Below are positions 1-14,799 of a stretch of 64,000 bases of DNA, one piece after another; within the stretch, counting starts at the first letter, position 1, and every line of letters starts with the position of its first letter. The notes beneath the pieces are model-generated. The model searched no databases. It saw only the letters and a program-made list of their open reading frames with translations, and was not told the origin of the DNA. This DNA is from Channallabes apus (lineage: Eukaryota; Chordata; Actinopteri; Siluriformes; Clariidae), in NCBI GenBank assembly GCA_030522415.1, contig CM060112.1, forward strand, positions 270,001 through 334,000. Reading direction: 5' to 3'. The position numbers and the translations under genes are program-made.

Positions 1-10
1 TGACCAATTA

Positions 11-14
<4 letters not shown>

Positions 15-88
<74 letters not shown>
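15..88. repeat. (TG)n microsatellite
   Basis: An almost uninterrupted TG dinucleotide run of about 74 bases. It is one of dozens of CA/GT tracts in this window. Confidence 0.95.
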
Positions 89-90
<2 letters not shown>

Positions 91-177
91 CTAATTGTGG
101 AAAAGTGATTTGTACATCACACATGTTTATTTTATTCTGACAGCTGTGAGGAAAAAGACATAAAAATTAAGGACCTC

Positions 178-356
178 TTAAGGACGTGTAAGGACGTGTA
201 AGGACGTGTAAGGACCCGCTCCTCTGCCCTCAGGACTGCTGAGGGAATAAATAACTTTATTGTAGAGAGACCGTTAATGAGTTATTCTACAGGATCTCAC
301 ACAACAGTCCAGTCCAGTCCAGTCCAGTCTAGTCCAGTCCAGTCCAGTCCAGTCAT
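178..356. repeat. Two short tandem arrays (10 bp and 5 bp units)
   Basis: Around 178-215 a 10 bp unit (AAGGACGTGT) is repeated about three and a half times. At about 305-352 a 5 bp unit (AGTCC) is repeated about ten times with one variant copy. Both are simple tandem repeats. No gene was recognised in 1-1400 apart from further CA tracts (720-746, 831-848, 968-988, 1212-1267). Confidence 0.85.
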
Positions 357-818
357 GCAGAGTGAAACAGGCACTAGAGAAGTTTGTGTCATTTTATGAA
401 AGTCAATTAAAATAAAGATTATTAAATGGAGAACTGAGTGTTTCATCAGGATACAGAGTTCAAGACTGTAAAGGTATAACAGAGATGAAACCTGTTTGAA
501 GTAAGTTGAGGTTAAACTGTATAAAGGTCAGAGTAACTCCTGAGCCTCTTCATCCTGATTGGTTAAGCCTGTCTGCTGGGTCACATGGTGTGTTTAGAGT
601 GTGTGGAGATCTTCTCCTGAAGCTGCACAGACACAAAGAGAAACATCTGTACCTTCAGCAGGACAATGCAGTGCTCTGTCCAGATCCCCATCCAGAACCT
701 CTGCATCTGACCCCATCTCACACACACACACACACACACACACACATCTACCAAGTTTGCATAACAAATAAGTCTGACACACACAAACACCTCCATTTAT
801 CTTCTATCATAGCATACA

Positions 819-849
<31 letters not shown>

Positions 850-1226
850 GTGGGGATTTGCATATGCACATGTGTGGAGGGTTTTCCTGTTACACTGAAC
901 AGTAACACATTAAACGGTTTTCAGCTGTAGTGTTGATCCTGATCTCTGGATGGAGAGGAACACTTTACACACACACACACACACACACAGCTACTCTATG
1001 TTAAAGCAGTAAGTGCTCAGTGCTCCTGGAGCTTGAGGAGGAGAAGATCAGAACAGGAAATGGAAAATAACTTAAAACACCAAAAAAACAACAACAACAA
1101 CAACAACAGCCCGCTTTAAGCTCCGCAGTGACCCACAGCTGAGGCTCCAGTCATCAATACATCATAAATAAACTCATCAAAGAATAAAGTTTGACGTGTT
1201 TAAGAGGAAACCCCGGATTTTGATCA

Positions 1227-1269
<43 letters not shown>

Positions 1270-1352
1270 CTGCTGAGTGTTAAAGTCCTGATTGTGTTAT
1301 AAACTGGTTATTCTGTATCCGAGTCGCTTTTTTCCTGCTGCAGGAGAACAGT

Positions 1353-1389
<37 letters not shown>

Positions 1390-1558
1390 ATATAATTATT
1401 TTATCAGAGTTGGAGTTCGGGATTAAAGTGTTGCTGGATGTTCTTACCTCACACAGCTGGACTTCACTCCGACCTCCTGACTTTAGGCTACAGTTTGGTC
1501 TAAAAGCTGCGACCTGGAGAGAAACTCATCCTGCCGAGGAAAAACTCCGGCGCTGCGC

Positions 1559-1806
1559 CTCCGCTCGGGGACACTCGGCTCTTTCCGGAGCTGCTCGGGA
1601 ACACTCGGCTCTTTCCGGAGCTGCTCGGGGACACTCGGCTCTTTCCGGAGCTGCTCGGGAACACTCGGCTCTTTCCGGAGCTGCTCGGGGACACTCGGCT
1701 CCTTCCGGACCTGCTCGGGAACACTCGGCTCCTTCCGGAGCTGCTCGGGAACACTCGGCTCTTTCCGGAGCTGCTCGGGGACACTCGGCTCCTTCCGGAA
1801 CTTTCC
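1559..1806. repeat. 30 bp GC-rich minisatellite
   Basis: About eight head-to-tail copies of a 30 bp unit built around ACACTCGGCTCTTTCCGGAG followed by CTGCTCGGGA. Copies differ mainly at two or three positions (GGGA/GGGG, CTTT/CCTT). The unit length is a multiple of three, so both strands stay open across the array. This explains the long reading frames here without any need for a gene. Confidence 0.9.
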
Positions 1807-2105
1807 GGTCCTGTTCTACTATTTTCGGCTCTACTCGGGTTAGTCTCGCTTCTGTTCGGTTAGATTCGGGTATTTTTGTCTCTCTCCACCTCTGACTCTC
1901 ACCACCAGCTCACTCTCACTCACAAACACCTTTGTATGCATTTACGGTAAACTCACTCACAGATGCTTTCGTTCTCTATAGAGAAACTTCGGTTCCTGCC
2001 GCTGTTTCAGACTACAGAAGACTTTCCTCATCACTGATTCCTCCTCCAGCTTCCTCACTGCTGTTTGCAAACAGACGACGCACACAATCTGTACTATTTT
2101 CACAC

Positions 2106-3452
<1,347 letters not shown>

Positions 3453-3734
3453 AACATCTTTACACACACACACACACACACACACTTATACTATTGCACA
3501 TGTACTAACTTTAAACATAATTGGACATTCTTACGTTTGCACTTTATATTCAGTTGTACTGTACAGTCTTTGGATTCACTCACTTCATGTTCTCTTACAT
3601 CTATAACATTTCACACCTCTGTTCATCTGGTTTTTACTGTTTTGCATTACAGTAATACACATCTCTGAACTCGGGTTACTCACATATCACACCATATGCA
3701 CATCTTACTCCTCCACTTTAGTGCCGCCCTGCCT
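3453..3734. other. Gap with CA tract, no gene seen
   Basis: A (CA)n run at about 3461-3485 is followed by AT-rich unique-looking sequence. No exon, RNA gene or recognisable repeat was found. Confidence 0.5.
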
Positions 3735-5816
3735 TACATTTACATTTACATTTAGGCATTTGGCAGACGCTCTTATCCAGAGCGACTTACAAAAAGTGCT
3801 TTAAAGTTAACATCACTGGATACATACTTACACTGGGTTAACTAGGTTTATAACAAAGTGCCATTAGTCGAACACAACTGGGAAGAGAGTTTTTTTTTTT
3901 TTTTTTTTGCGGGGGGGGGGGGGGGGGGTTAGTCCAAGTACTGGAGAAACAGATGCGTCTTGAGTCGTCGTTTAAAGATAGTCAAAGTCTCTGCTGTACG
4001 GACATCTAGAGGAAGTTCGTTCCACCACCTAGGTACCAGAACAGAAAAGAGCCTGGATGAATGTCGGCCTCGATCCCTGAGAGATGGTGGGATGAGGCGA
4101 GCAGTGCTGGAGGATCGGAGGGAACGTGGTGCAGTGCGTGGTGTGATTAGAGCAGAGAGGTAAGTGGGTGCAGGGCCATTTTTAGCTTTGTAGGCAAGCA
4201 TCAGCGTTTTGAATTTGATGCGGGCAGCTACAGGAAGCCAGTGCAGGGAGCGGAGGAGTGGGGTGGTGTGGGAGAACTTGGGGAGGTTAAAAACGAGACG
4301 TGCTGCTGCATTCTGGATCAGTTGCAGAGGACGAATCGTGGACAGAGGCAGACCTGCCAGGAGTGAGTTGCAGTAGTCCAGTCTTGAAATAACAAGGGAC
4401 TGAACAAGCACCTGAGTAGCCTGTGAAGAAAGAAATGGGCGAATTCTTCTGATATTGTAAAGAAGAAATCTACAAGAGCGAGTAAGGTTAGCGATGTGTG
4501 GGGAAAATGACAGATGGTTGTCCACTCTTACCCCAAGATTGCGGGCAGTGGCTGAAGGAGTGATTTGGTTGTTGTCCAGGGATATCACAAGGTCTTGACC
4601 TGGGGATGAGTCACAAGGGATGAACAACAGTTCAGTTTTACTCAGATTGAGCTTTAGCTGATGTACAGCCATCCAGGATGAGATGTCTGCCAGACATGCT
4701 GAGATCCGGGTGGAAACCTGAGTGTCAGAGGGAGGAAAGGAGAGAGTAAGTTGGGTGTCATCTGCATAACAATGGTATGAAAATCCATGCGATGATATGA
4801 CTTTACCAAGAGACTGTGTATAGAGGGAGAACAGAAGAGGACCAAGTACTGAGCCCTGTGGGACACCAATAGATAGTCTACGTGGAGCAGATGTAGATCC
4901 CCTCCATGTTACCTCATATGACCTATCTTCTACGTAAGAAGCAAACCATTGCCACGCTGTTCCACAAATTCCAAGGCTTGTAAGAATAGATAATAGAATC
5001 TTGTGGTTCACCGTGTCAAATGCAGCTGACAGGTCCAGGAGGATGAGAACAGATGACAGTTTAGCAGATCTAGCAGCATGGAGCTTCTCAGTGACTGACA
5101 GAAGGGCAGTCTCTGTGGAATGTACCACTTTGAATCCAGATTGGTTGGGATCATTAAGGTTGTTCTGTGAGAGATAAAGAGACATTTGGTTATAAACAGT
5201 TCTTTCAAGAATTTTGGAAATAAAAGAGAGAAGTGATACCGGGCGATAGTTGTTAACTTCTGATGGGTCCAGGCAGGGTTTCTTGAGGATGGGAATAACC
5301 CTTGCCTTCTTAAAAGCAGCAGGAACATGACCAGATGATATGGAATGGTTGATGATGGTTGTGGTGAAGGGAAGGAGGTCTTGTGAGATTGCCTGGAGCA
5401 TTGTGGAGGGGATTGGGTCTAATGAACAGGTGGTGGGGTTAGATGACGAGATGATCTGCTGAATCTCATCAGATGACAAGTTGGAGAATTCTGCTAAAGG
5501 AGGGAAGGGAAGGTCCTGAGGTTCTGCTGTAGGAGTTTGGTTGAGAGCGAAGGACTGGCGGATTGCTGCAATTTTCCCATCGTAGAATGTGGCAAAATCG
5601 TCAGCAGTCAGAGAGGAAGGGGCAGGAGGAGTTGGTGGGTTGAGTAGTGAGGAGAAGATGTTGTGGAGTTTGCCAGGATCATGTGCAGCGGCTTCCAGCT
5701 TGTCTCTGAAGAAGGTAGTTTTGGCAGAAGTCACAGCACATGAGAATTTGGAGAGAAGAGTCTGGTAAGAGATGAGATCTGCCTTACTGTCTCCTCCTGT
5801 TCTCACACTTGTTACT
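3735..5816 (-). mobile_element. CR1/L2-group LINE, family A, 5'-truncated, long intact RT frame
   Basis: A 625-codon frame (5806-3929) encodes a non-LTR reverse transcriptase. Visible RT blocks are [29 protein letters not shown] and the catalytic YADDTQL, followed by the conserved C-terminal part ([27 protein letters not shown]). The endonuclease domain is absent: the copy starts in the linker before RT, a usual 5' truncation. The 3' end is marked by a stem-loop-like tail (TAAGTCGCTCTGGATAAGAG region, 3790-3770 on the minus strand) ending in TAAATG repeats. A T run followed by a G run (about 3890-3928) lies just 3' of the stop codon. The group assignment rests on the RT motifs; the exact family name is not determined. 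Confidence 0.9.
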
Positions 5817-6830
5817 TATATGTTGATTTGGTGTTTGGGTAGATAGTTGGTCTGTTTCTGATTTTGAACCGAGTTTATAAAATTCAGAACATCATGAATT
5901 TCATGAATCTGTCCTTCTTTGGAAAAAGAATAAACTGGCTAAAAGACAAACAAAAGTCAGGCAGGAGGCTTCACCACACGTTGACTAATTTCTGAGACTA
6001 ATTTACTCAGAAATCAGGAAGTGAAAAATATTTCACCACATTATCGGCTGAGTTTTAGAAGAATTAGTGTTCAAATGGTTCTCAAAGTGCTTCTGGCAAC
6101 AATGAAAGATTCCTCAAGTTTATTTAAACCTAATTAACAGATTTAAAAGGCAGAGATAGTGTTGACTCAAATGGCGTGGAATAATAAAGCTAAATCCAAG
6201 TAACAATATATTACTAAAATAAACGATTAAACAGCTATAATAATCAGCATATCTCTGAACAAATAGAAACAGAAGATAACACAATCTTAAAGCTGTTAAA
6301 GGATAAGGAACTCAGATGTAACGTAGTGCTAGGCCATGACGAGATTTAAAAACAGATAATAAAAGATTGAGTGTATTTGGCCAGCAAGTGAAATGAAGTG
6401 AAGAGCGGACAGAACTGTGTCTCTCCTTCTGGTCCTGGTCAGGAGATCAGCTCGCTCTGGTGAAGAGAAGACGCAGAAGATCTTCCGAGTCTCGTGTAGA
6501 GGAAACCTCAGTAATCTGTGTGAGATGAAAGTAAGGTGAAAAACAATCTCCTTCACTCTATAAAGATATGCTTCTGTATCTCCTCTGGTCTGTTTTAAGG
6601 CTTTGTCTCACACGGACAGGCTAAGACCATGTAGGTGCTCTAGATTAACTATTTTGGTTAGGTTAGGTTTCTTTATTTACACACAGGGCATCTGTTTTGC
6701 AGTAAAATAATACTAGTCACATCCATTCATGACATACAATTTTAAAATGGATACAATGTAAATATCAACACCATAATATTTTATCTGTGGTCTGTGATTT
6801 CCAGTAGAGCCTGACACATTTGTGGAATGG
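5817..6830. other. Intergenic stretch, no feature recognised
   Basis: AT-rich sequence without CA tracts. A minus-strand open frame at 6556-6329 has no recognisable domain. A CTTTATTTACACACAGGGC stretch near 6670 may be an old LINE tail, but I cannot support this. Confidence 0.4.
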
Positions 6831-6859
6831 CACAGAAACAAAGAGTTCGATAGTCGAAC

Positions 6860-8115
6860 CTCGGATTCAGGAGGAGCAGTGTGGTTTTCGTCCAGGTCGT
6901 GGAACAGTGGACCAGCTCTACACCCTTAGCAAGGTCCTGTAGGGGGCATGGGAGTTTGCCCAACCAGTCTACATGTGCTTTGTGGACTTGGAGAAGGCAT
7001 TCGACCGTGTCCCTCGGGGAGTCCTGTGGGGGGTACTCCGGGAGTATGGCATATCGGATTCCCTGTTAAGGGCTGTCCGGTCCCTGTACAACCGGTGTCG
7101 GAGCTTGGTCCGCATTGCCGGTAGTAAGTCGGACCTGTTTCCGGTGAGAGTAGGACTCCGACAGGGCTGCCCTTTGTCGCCGATCATGTTCATAATTTTT
7201 ATGGACAGGATTTCTAGGCGCAGCCAGGGCGTCGAGGGGGTACAGTTTGGTGGGCTCAGGATTGGGTCACTGCTTTTTGCAGATGACGTTGTTCTGTTGG
7301 CCTCATCATCCTGCGACCTACAGCTCTCACTGGATCGGTTCGCAGCTGAGTGTGAAACGGCTGGGATGAGAATCAGCACCTCCAAATCTGAGGCCATGGT
7401 CCTCAGCCGGAAAAGGGTGGAGTGCCCTCTCAGGGTTGGGAGTGAGATCCTGCCCCAAGTGGAGGAGTTTAAGTATCTTAAACTTAACTCTTAAGGGTCT
7501 TGTTCACGAGTGAGGGTAAAATGGAACGGGAGATCAACAGGCGGATCGGGGCAGCGTCTGCAGTGATGTGGGCTCTGTATCGGTCTGTCGTGGTGAAGAA
7601 GGAGCTGAGCCAAAAGGCAAAGCTCTCAATTTACCGGTCGATCTACGTTTCTACCCTCACCTATGGTCATGAGCTGTGGGTAGTGACCGAAAGAACAAGA
7701 TCGCGAATACAAGCGGCCGAAATGAGTTTCCTCTGCAGGGTGTCTGGGCTCTCCCTTAGAGATAGGGTGAGAAGCTCAGTCATCCGGGAAGGGCTCAGAG
7801 TAGAGCTACTGCTCCTCCGCATCGATAGGAGCCAGATGAGGTGGCTTGGGCATCTATTTAGGATGCCCCCTGGTCGCCTCCCTTGTGAGGTGTTCCGGAC
7901 ACGCCCCACCGGAAAGAGACCCCGGGGAAGACCCAGGACACGCTGGAGGGACTATGTCTCTCGGCTGGCCTGGGAACGCCTTGGGATCCCCCCGGAAGAG
8001 CTGGAAGACGTGGCCAGGGATAGGGAAGTCTGGGCATCCCTGTTGAATCTGCTGCCCCCGCGACCCGACCTCGGATAAGCGGAAGAAAATGGATGGATGG
8101 ATGGATGGATAAAAT
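6860..8115 (+). mobile_element. Non-LTR retrotransposon fragment with FADD-type RT and (GGAT)n tail
   Basis: The plus strand encodes RT blocks CFVDLEKAFDRVPRGVLWG, RQGCPLSPIMF and LLFADDVVLLAS (7230-7320 region), then a C-terminal part with RIQAAEMSFLCRV, RWLGHLFRMPPGRLP and RPRGRPRTRW ending at 8078. One frameshift near 7495 separates the two long frames and a stop interrupts the 5' part near 6940. The element ends in ATGGATGGATGGAT (8091-8110). Endonuclease and N-terminal RT are missing. The FADD motif and short tandem tail fit an RTE-like clade better than the L2-like LINEs nearby, but the clade call is tentative. Confidence 0.8.
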
Positions 8116-8119
8116 AGTT

Positions 8120-9420
8120 TATCAAAAATTATTTGGAAGACTCAAACTAGATTTATTAGAGGCCGATCTATACAAAATAATATACAGCTGGTTTTGGACT
8201 TGCTAGAATATAAATCAAGACATTGATGATGATGGGGTTATTTTGTTTTTAGATTTTTATAGATCCTTTGATATGTTAGAGCACTCCTTTATTTTTAAAT
8301 GTTTTTACGAAAGTATGGGTGAGAATTTTTGTAAGATTATTCAGTTATTTTACACAAGTACTAATAGCTCAGTTGCCCTACCAACAGGTACTTCAGCCAG
8401 ATTTGAAGATTTGATATTAAAAGAGGAGTTAGACAAGGCTGGGCAATCTCACCTTCACTATTCTCACCTTCACTATTGACTGTAAGGTGTCCTTGAGTGC
8501 CATGAAAGGCGCCATTAAATAAAATGTATTATTATTATTATTATTATTATTCATTTTGACTACAGAAATATTGGCCCTCCTTATTAAAAATTCAAAAACT
8601 GAAAAATTTTATGTGTTTGGTCAGGAAATTGTGATTAGTCAGTTAGCTGATGATACAACATTATACAGTAGAAAAGAATTGATCAGATCCCCAAAGCAGT
8701 TGAGATATATGACCCCTTGGGATATCCAGTATCCAGACCCCTTGGGATATTTTACCAACTGGTAACTTTCACTCATGACATAAAGGCAGGAGTTCTTTCT
8801 TAGTAAGGAAAGACCAGATTCTCATTTCAAAATATATTTATTGATTTTAACTTTTCATCAATGACTATGCACATAAAATTTTGTTCTAAGGTAGGAACTA
8901 AAAACACTGGCATCAGCTTTTATATCACCAAATAAAAAGCACAGTAGCAACCATGTTTGATGTGAAAAAAATCAGGTTAGTTCAGTCAGTTACCACTAAA
9001 TGTCAGTGTTATGGGTTCACATAGGGCACACTGGGTTGTAATGCAAAAAGAAATCTTTACTTTGGTGTGTGGGTTGAATATGACGATGAAATAAAAGTCT
9101 GGGTCAAATATGACCCCATGGGTTCTCCAGGGTTAAAACTGCATATAATATTCCAATTAAATCAAATGTTAAATATTTAGGCATACACATTTCTAAAGAT
9201 GAGATCAGGATGGAAAAACTAAATGTCTGCGGCAGATGGACTGAATGCAAAAATAGTTGAGGTATTTATCCATTATTGGTAGGATTTATTTAACTAAAAT
9301 GGAAAGTCTGTCTAGATGCATATATCCGGCATCTTGCCTTTCTATTTCTAACAGAGCCATTAAGACCATCAACCAGATGATTTTTAACTACATATGGAAA
9401 AAAAAGTGTGCATTATATTA
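8120..9420 (+). mobile_element. Degraded L1/Tx1-type LINE fragments
   Basis: Broken coding pieces appear in order: FLDFYRSFDMLEH (about 8240-8290), KIIQLFYTSTNSSVALPTGTS (8335-8400), an ISQLADDTTLYSRK catalytic block (8633-8680) and NVKYLGIHISKDE (about 9168-9200). The LADDTTL motif is typical of the Tx1 part of the L1 clade. An ATT triplet run (8523-8550) and unrelated sequence interrupt it, and stops occur throughout. Confidence 0.6.
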
Positions 9421-10003
9421 GGAAAGCACAATTTGTACAAAATTCTGAAAATGAAGTCCTTTGACTTTTCTTGTGTAAATGGTATTAAATCGGTAAAACA
9501 TTGTAAAAAGTTTCAGAAACCTTGTACAAAACATTTAACAACCTCAAAGCAACACTTCCCAACAAAATCATCCGCTCTTGTTTTACTTCTACAAAATATT
9601 TCACATCGTTATACTATAGAAATATCTTACAAGTTTATAATAAACCAACTGTTAAAATATTATAAATACAATATATTGGCTTTTGTCTCGTAAAGTAAAG
9701 GAAACCCACTTCAACATATTTAATGGTGTTTATCTGTCATGAGTTTCTAAGACACTGGTTCAATCATGAGGGAAAATGCCTGTATTTTTTGTTCTTATTT
9801 ACAATAAATGCACTTTATAAAGGCCGATATGACAGTCATTAAAGTTAACCTGTAAATGTTGAAGTAAAGCTGCGGAATATTAGATAAAAATAAAAGTTGG
9901 GGCGTGGCGTCTTTCCTTAGTCTCCGCCCACCGCCGCTGTTATGGTGATACAGCATTCAGTTGAACAAACTTTGTGTATTTATGTATTTAATATTTGAAG
10001 TTT

Positions 10004-10009
<6 letters not shown>

Positions 10010-10038
<29 letters not shown>
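10010..10038. repeat. (TA)n microsatellite
   Basis: An alternating AT run of about 29 bases lies 180 bases upstream of the sumf1 start. Confidence 0.9.
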
Positions 10039-10041
<3 letters not shown>

Positions 10042-10134
10042 TTTGCAAGTTACTTTTCTCATGAAGTTTCTCAGTCCTGCAGTAAAAATCCACGATATTT
10101 TATTGTTTCCTTAATTTGTTTGCCACGCCCAGCT

Positions 10135-10219
10135 CGCTCACTTCCGGTCAGGTGACCGATGACGTGCCTGAGGGTGAACAATATGGCGGCCGCCGTGTAG
10201 CCGCAGCGGTCCGGTTATT
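10135..10219 (+). promoter_or_regulatory. sumf1 core promoter region with ETS, CRE-like and YY1-like motifs and a uORF
   Basis: Within 85 bases of the start codon there is an ETS site (ACTTCCGG, 10140-10147), a CRE-half/ATF-like site (TGACGTG, 10160-10166) and a YY1-type motif (AATATGGCGGC, 10180-10190). This is the usual make-up of a TATA-less housekeeping promoter. The YY1-type motif contains an ATG that opens a five-codon upstream frame (MAAAV, 10183-10200), ending 19 bases before the main ATG. No binding data exist here; this is motif reading. Confidence 0.5.
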
Positions 10220-13154
<2,935 letters not shown>

Positions 13155-13352
13155 TCTCTACTGTTAACCTCATGATAGGGTCTTGATGAACACTTAAAGG
13201 ACGCTGTAATGATGTACAGATGGATTTTTTTTAATCTGATTCTTTTTTTTTATTTATAAATAAATAAATAAGCTAGTTGTGGTGATGTTTATTTATTTAA
13301 TTCACAGGGTTCGTGATGTCACTGATTTAGACTGTGTTGTAAATCAGAGTAA

Positions 13353-13358
13353 AATAAA
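13353..13358 (+). terminator. Poly(A) signal of sumf1
   Basis: AATAAA lies 199 bases after the stop codon. The L1-type LINE target-site duplication starts one base later (13359), so the cleavage site now probably falls in the duplication or the LINE's first bases. An earlier AATAAATAAATAAATAAG run (about 13256-13272) offers alternative signals. Confidence 0.6.
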
Positions 13359-13590
13359 CACACATCTGCGACTTCCGGTGGCAAGATGAGGAAGTAGTCG
13401 TGTTTCGCTCGAGCTCTCATTGACTTTTATTTTATTAGCGTCAATTACGCATAACTTTACCCTGAAGTGAGTTAATTCTGTTTTTTCCAAGAGCCTGCAT
13501 CTAAGGTTGACATATTTGTAGGAAAATGGCAAGCAAAAATGTAAAAAAAATCGACGACAAGACAAACGCCCTATCTTAAAACAAAACAAC

Positions 13591-14489
13591 ATGGAGGCCG
13601 CTGTGATTCCTACAAGTGTCGTCAGCAACTGCGGTGAGCCATTCTCGCTTGAGGACAATCCACTCCTTCAACTGATCAAAACTGAATTGACCTCCTCCCG
13701 CGAACAGATGACAGAGACACTTAAAACAGAAATGGCGAGTTTCCGAACTGAGGTCGGATTGATGGTCGAAACCCTCCGCTCGGATGTCAAAACTAAAATA
13801 GATGCCTTGCAATTGGAGATTGCGGGCCAAATTCATTCCGTTCAAACCAAACAAGCTGATATATCTGACACCATGGAGAAAATGGAAACAACACTCAACT
13901 CTCATCATGACTCGCTCGGAACAATTGAATCCACAGTTTCAACTCTAAAAAAACAAATATTGAAGCTGCAGGAACAACAACAAGATCTCGAAAAAAGGAG
14001 TCGCCGCCAAAATCTGCGAATTACTGTATAGGTATACCAGAAGACTCTGAGAAGGGCCGACCCACTGAATTCATGTCTGATTTCTTCTCGGAGGTGTTAG
14101 GTGAGGACATATCGGATCTTCAGTCAGTAGTTTTGGATCATCGTACCCTCGCGCGGGGACAGGCCCAGAGCAATGATTGTTCGACTTCACTATTTCTCTG
14201 ATAAAGCCAAGATTCTTCAAGCTTCCAGGAAGCGTGGGGAGCTTACATTTCGAGAGCACGAGTGCATATTTTCCCGGATATGAGCGCTGATTTGAGTCGC
14301 AAAAGAACAGCTTTCAACTCGGTGAAAATCAAACTTAAACAGGCGGGGATCTCCTTCGGTATATACCATCCAGCGGATTTACGGTTCAGCTTTGAGAACA
14401 CCAGACTATCCTTCAAGTCACCGTCAGAGGCAGACGCCTACTACGAGCAACACATTAAACCGAAACTGAGTGCTCCGGCCGCCGAATAG
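13591..14489 (+). pseudogene. LINE ORF1 (L1-type RNA-binding protein), frameshifted
   Basis: The first piece (13591-14030) is a long coiled coil with regular leucine/isoleucine spacing and many charged residues, ending in EKRSRRQNLRI, the motif that opens the L1 ORF1 RNA-recognition domain. The rest follows in other frames: IPEDSEKG just after the stop at 14029-14031, then FSFENTRLSFKSPSEADAYY near the end at 14489. At least two frameshifts are needed to read it through. In intact L1-type elements this protein trimerises and coats the element RNA. Confidence 0.8.
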
Positions 14490-14799
14490 CTCGTTGGTCC
14501 CTTTTGATGTTTGTTACAGGGTATCCGGTAATATTTAGAACAATAATTTCTTTTGGAGTAATAAGGTAACTACGTGTTTAAAAATCATTTAAGTTGAGCG
14601 CCTGAAAGAAGCCCGATGCGTTTGGAGACGCCAAAGGGTAGTTACATGTGGGATGTTCTTTTTCCCTTGCTTCTTGTTCGGGAAGCTGGTTGGGGGGTGG
14701 GGTGGGTTCGAAGGGTTTGTTTTATATTTAAATGTGTTCATGTTTTCGGATGCTGTTGTGTACTGACGTTAAGAATATTTCAGATAGAATGCATCAGTT

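Noticed and set aside
506..898. A 130-codon open frame with start codon.
   Set aside because: Mostly Thr/His repeats from (CA)n tracts, no domain. Many frames in the window are of this kind.
1559..1806. Regular 30 bp repeats suggested a CRISPR-like array or a repeat protein.
   Set aside because: There are no spacers, copies are directly adjacent, and the genome is a vertebrate's. Open frames on both strands follow from a unit length divisible by three.
8790..9130. Host gene exons in the AT-rich stretch with several open frames.
   Set aside because: Frames are short, flanked by broken LINE pieces, and no splice pattern or domain was seen.
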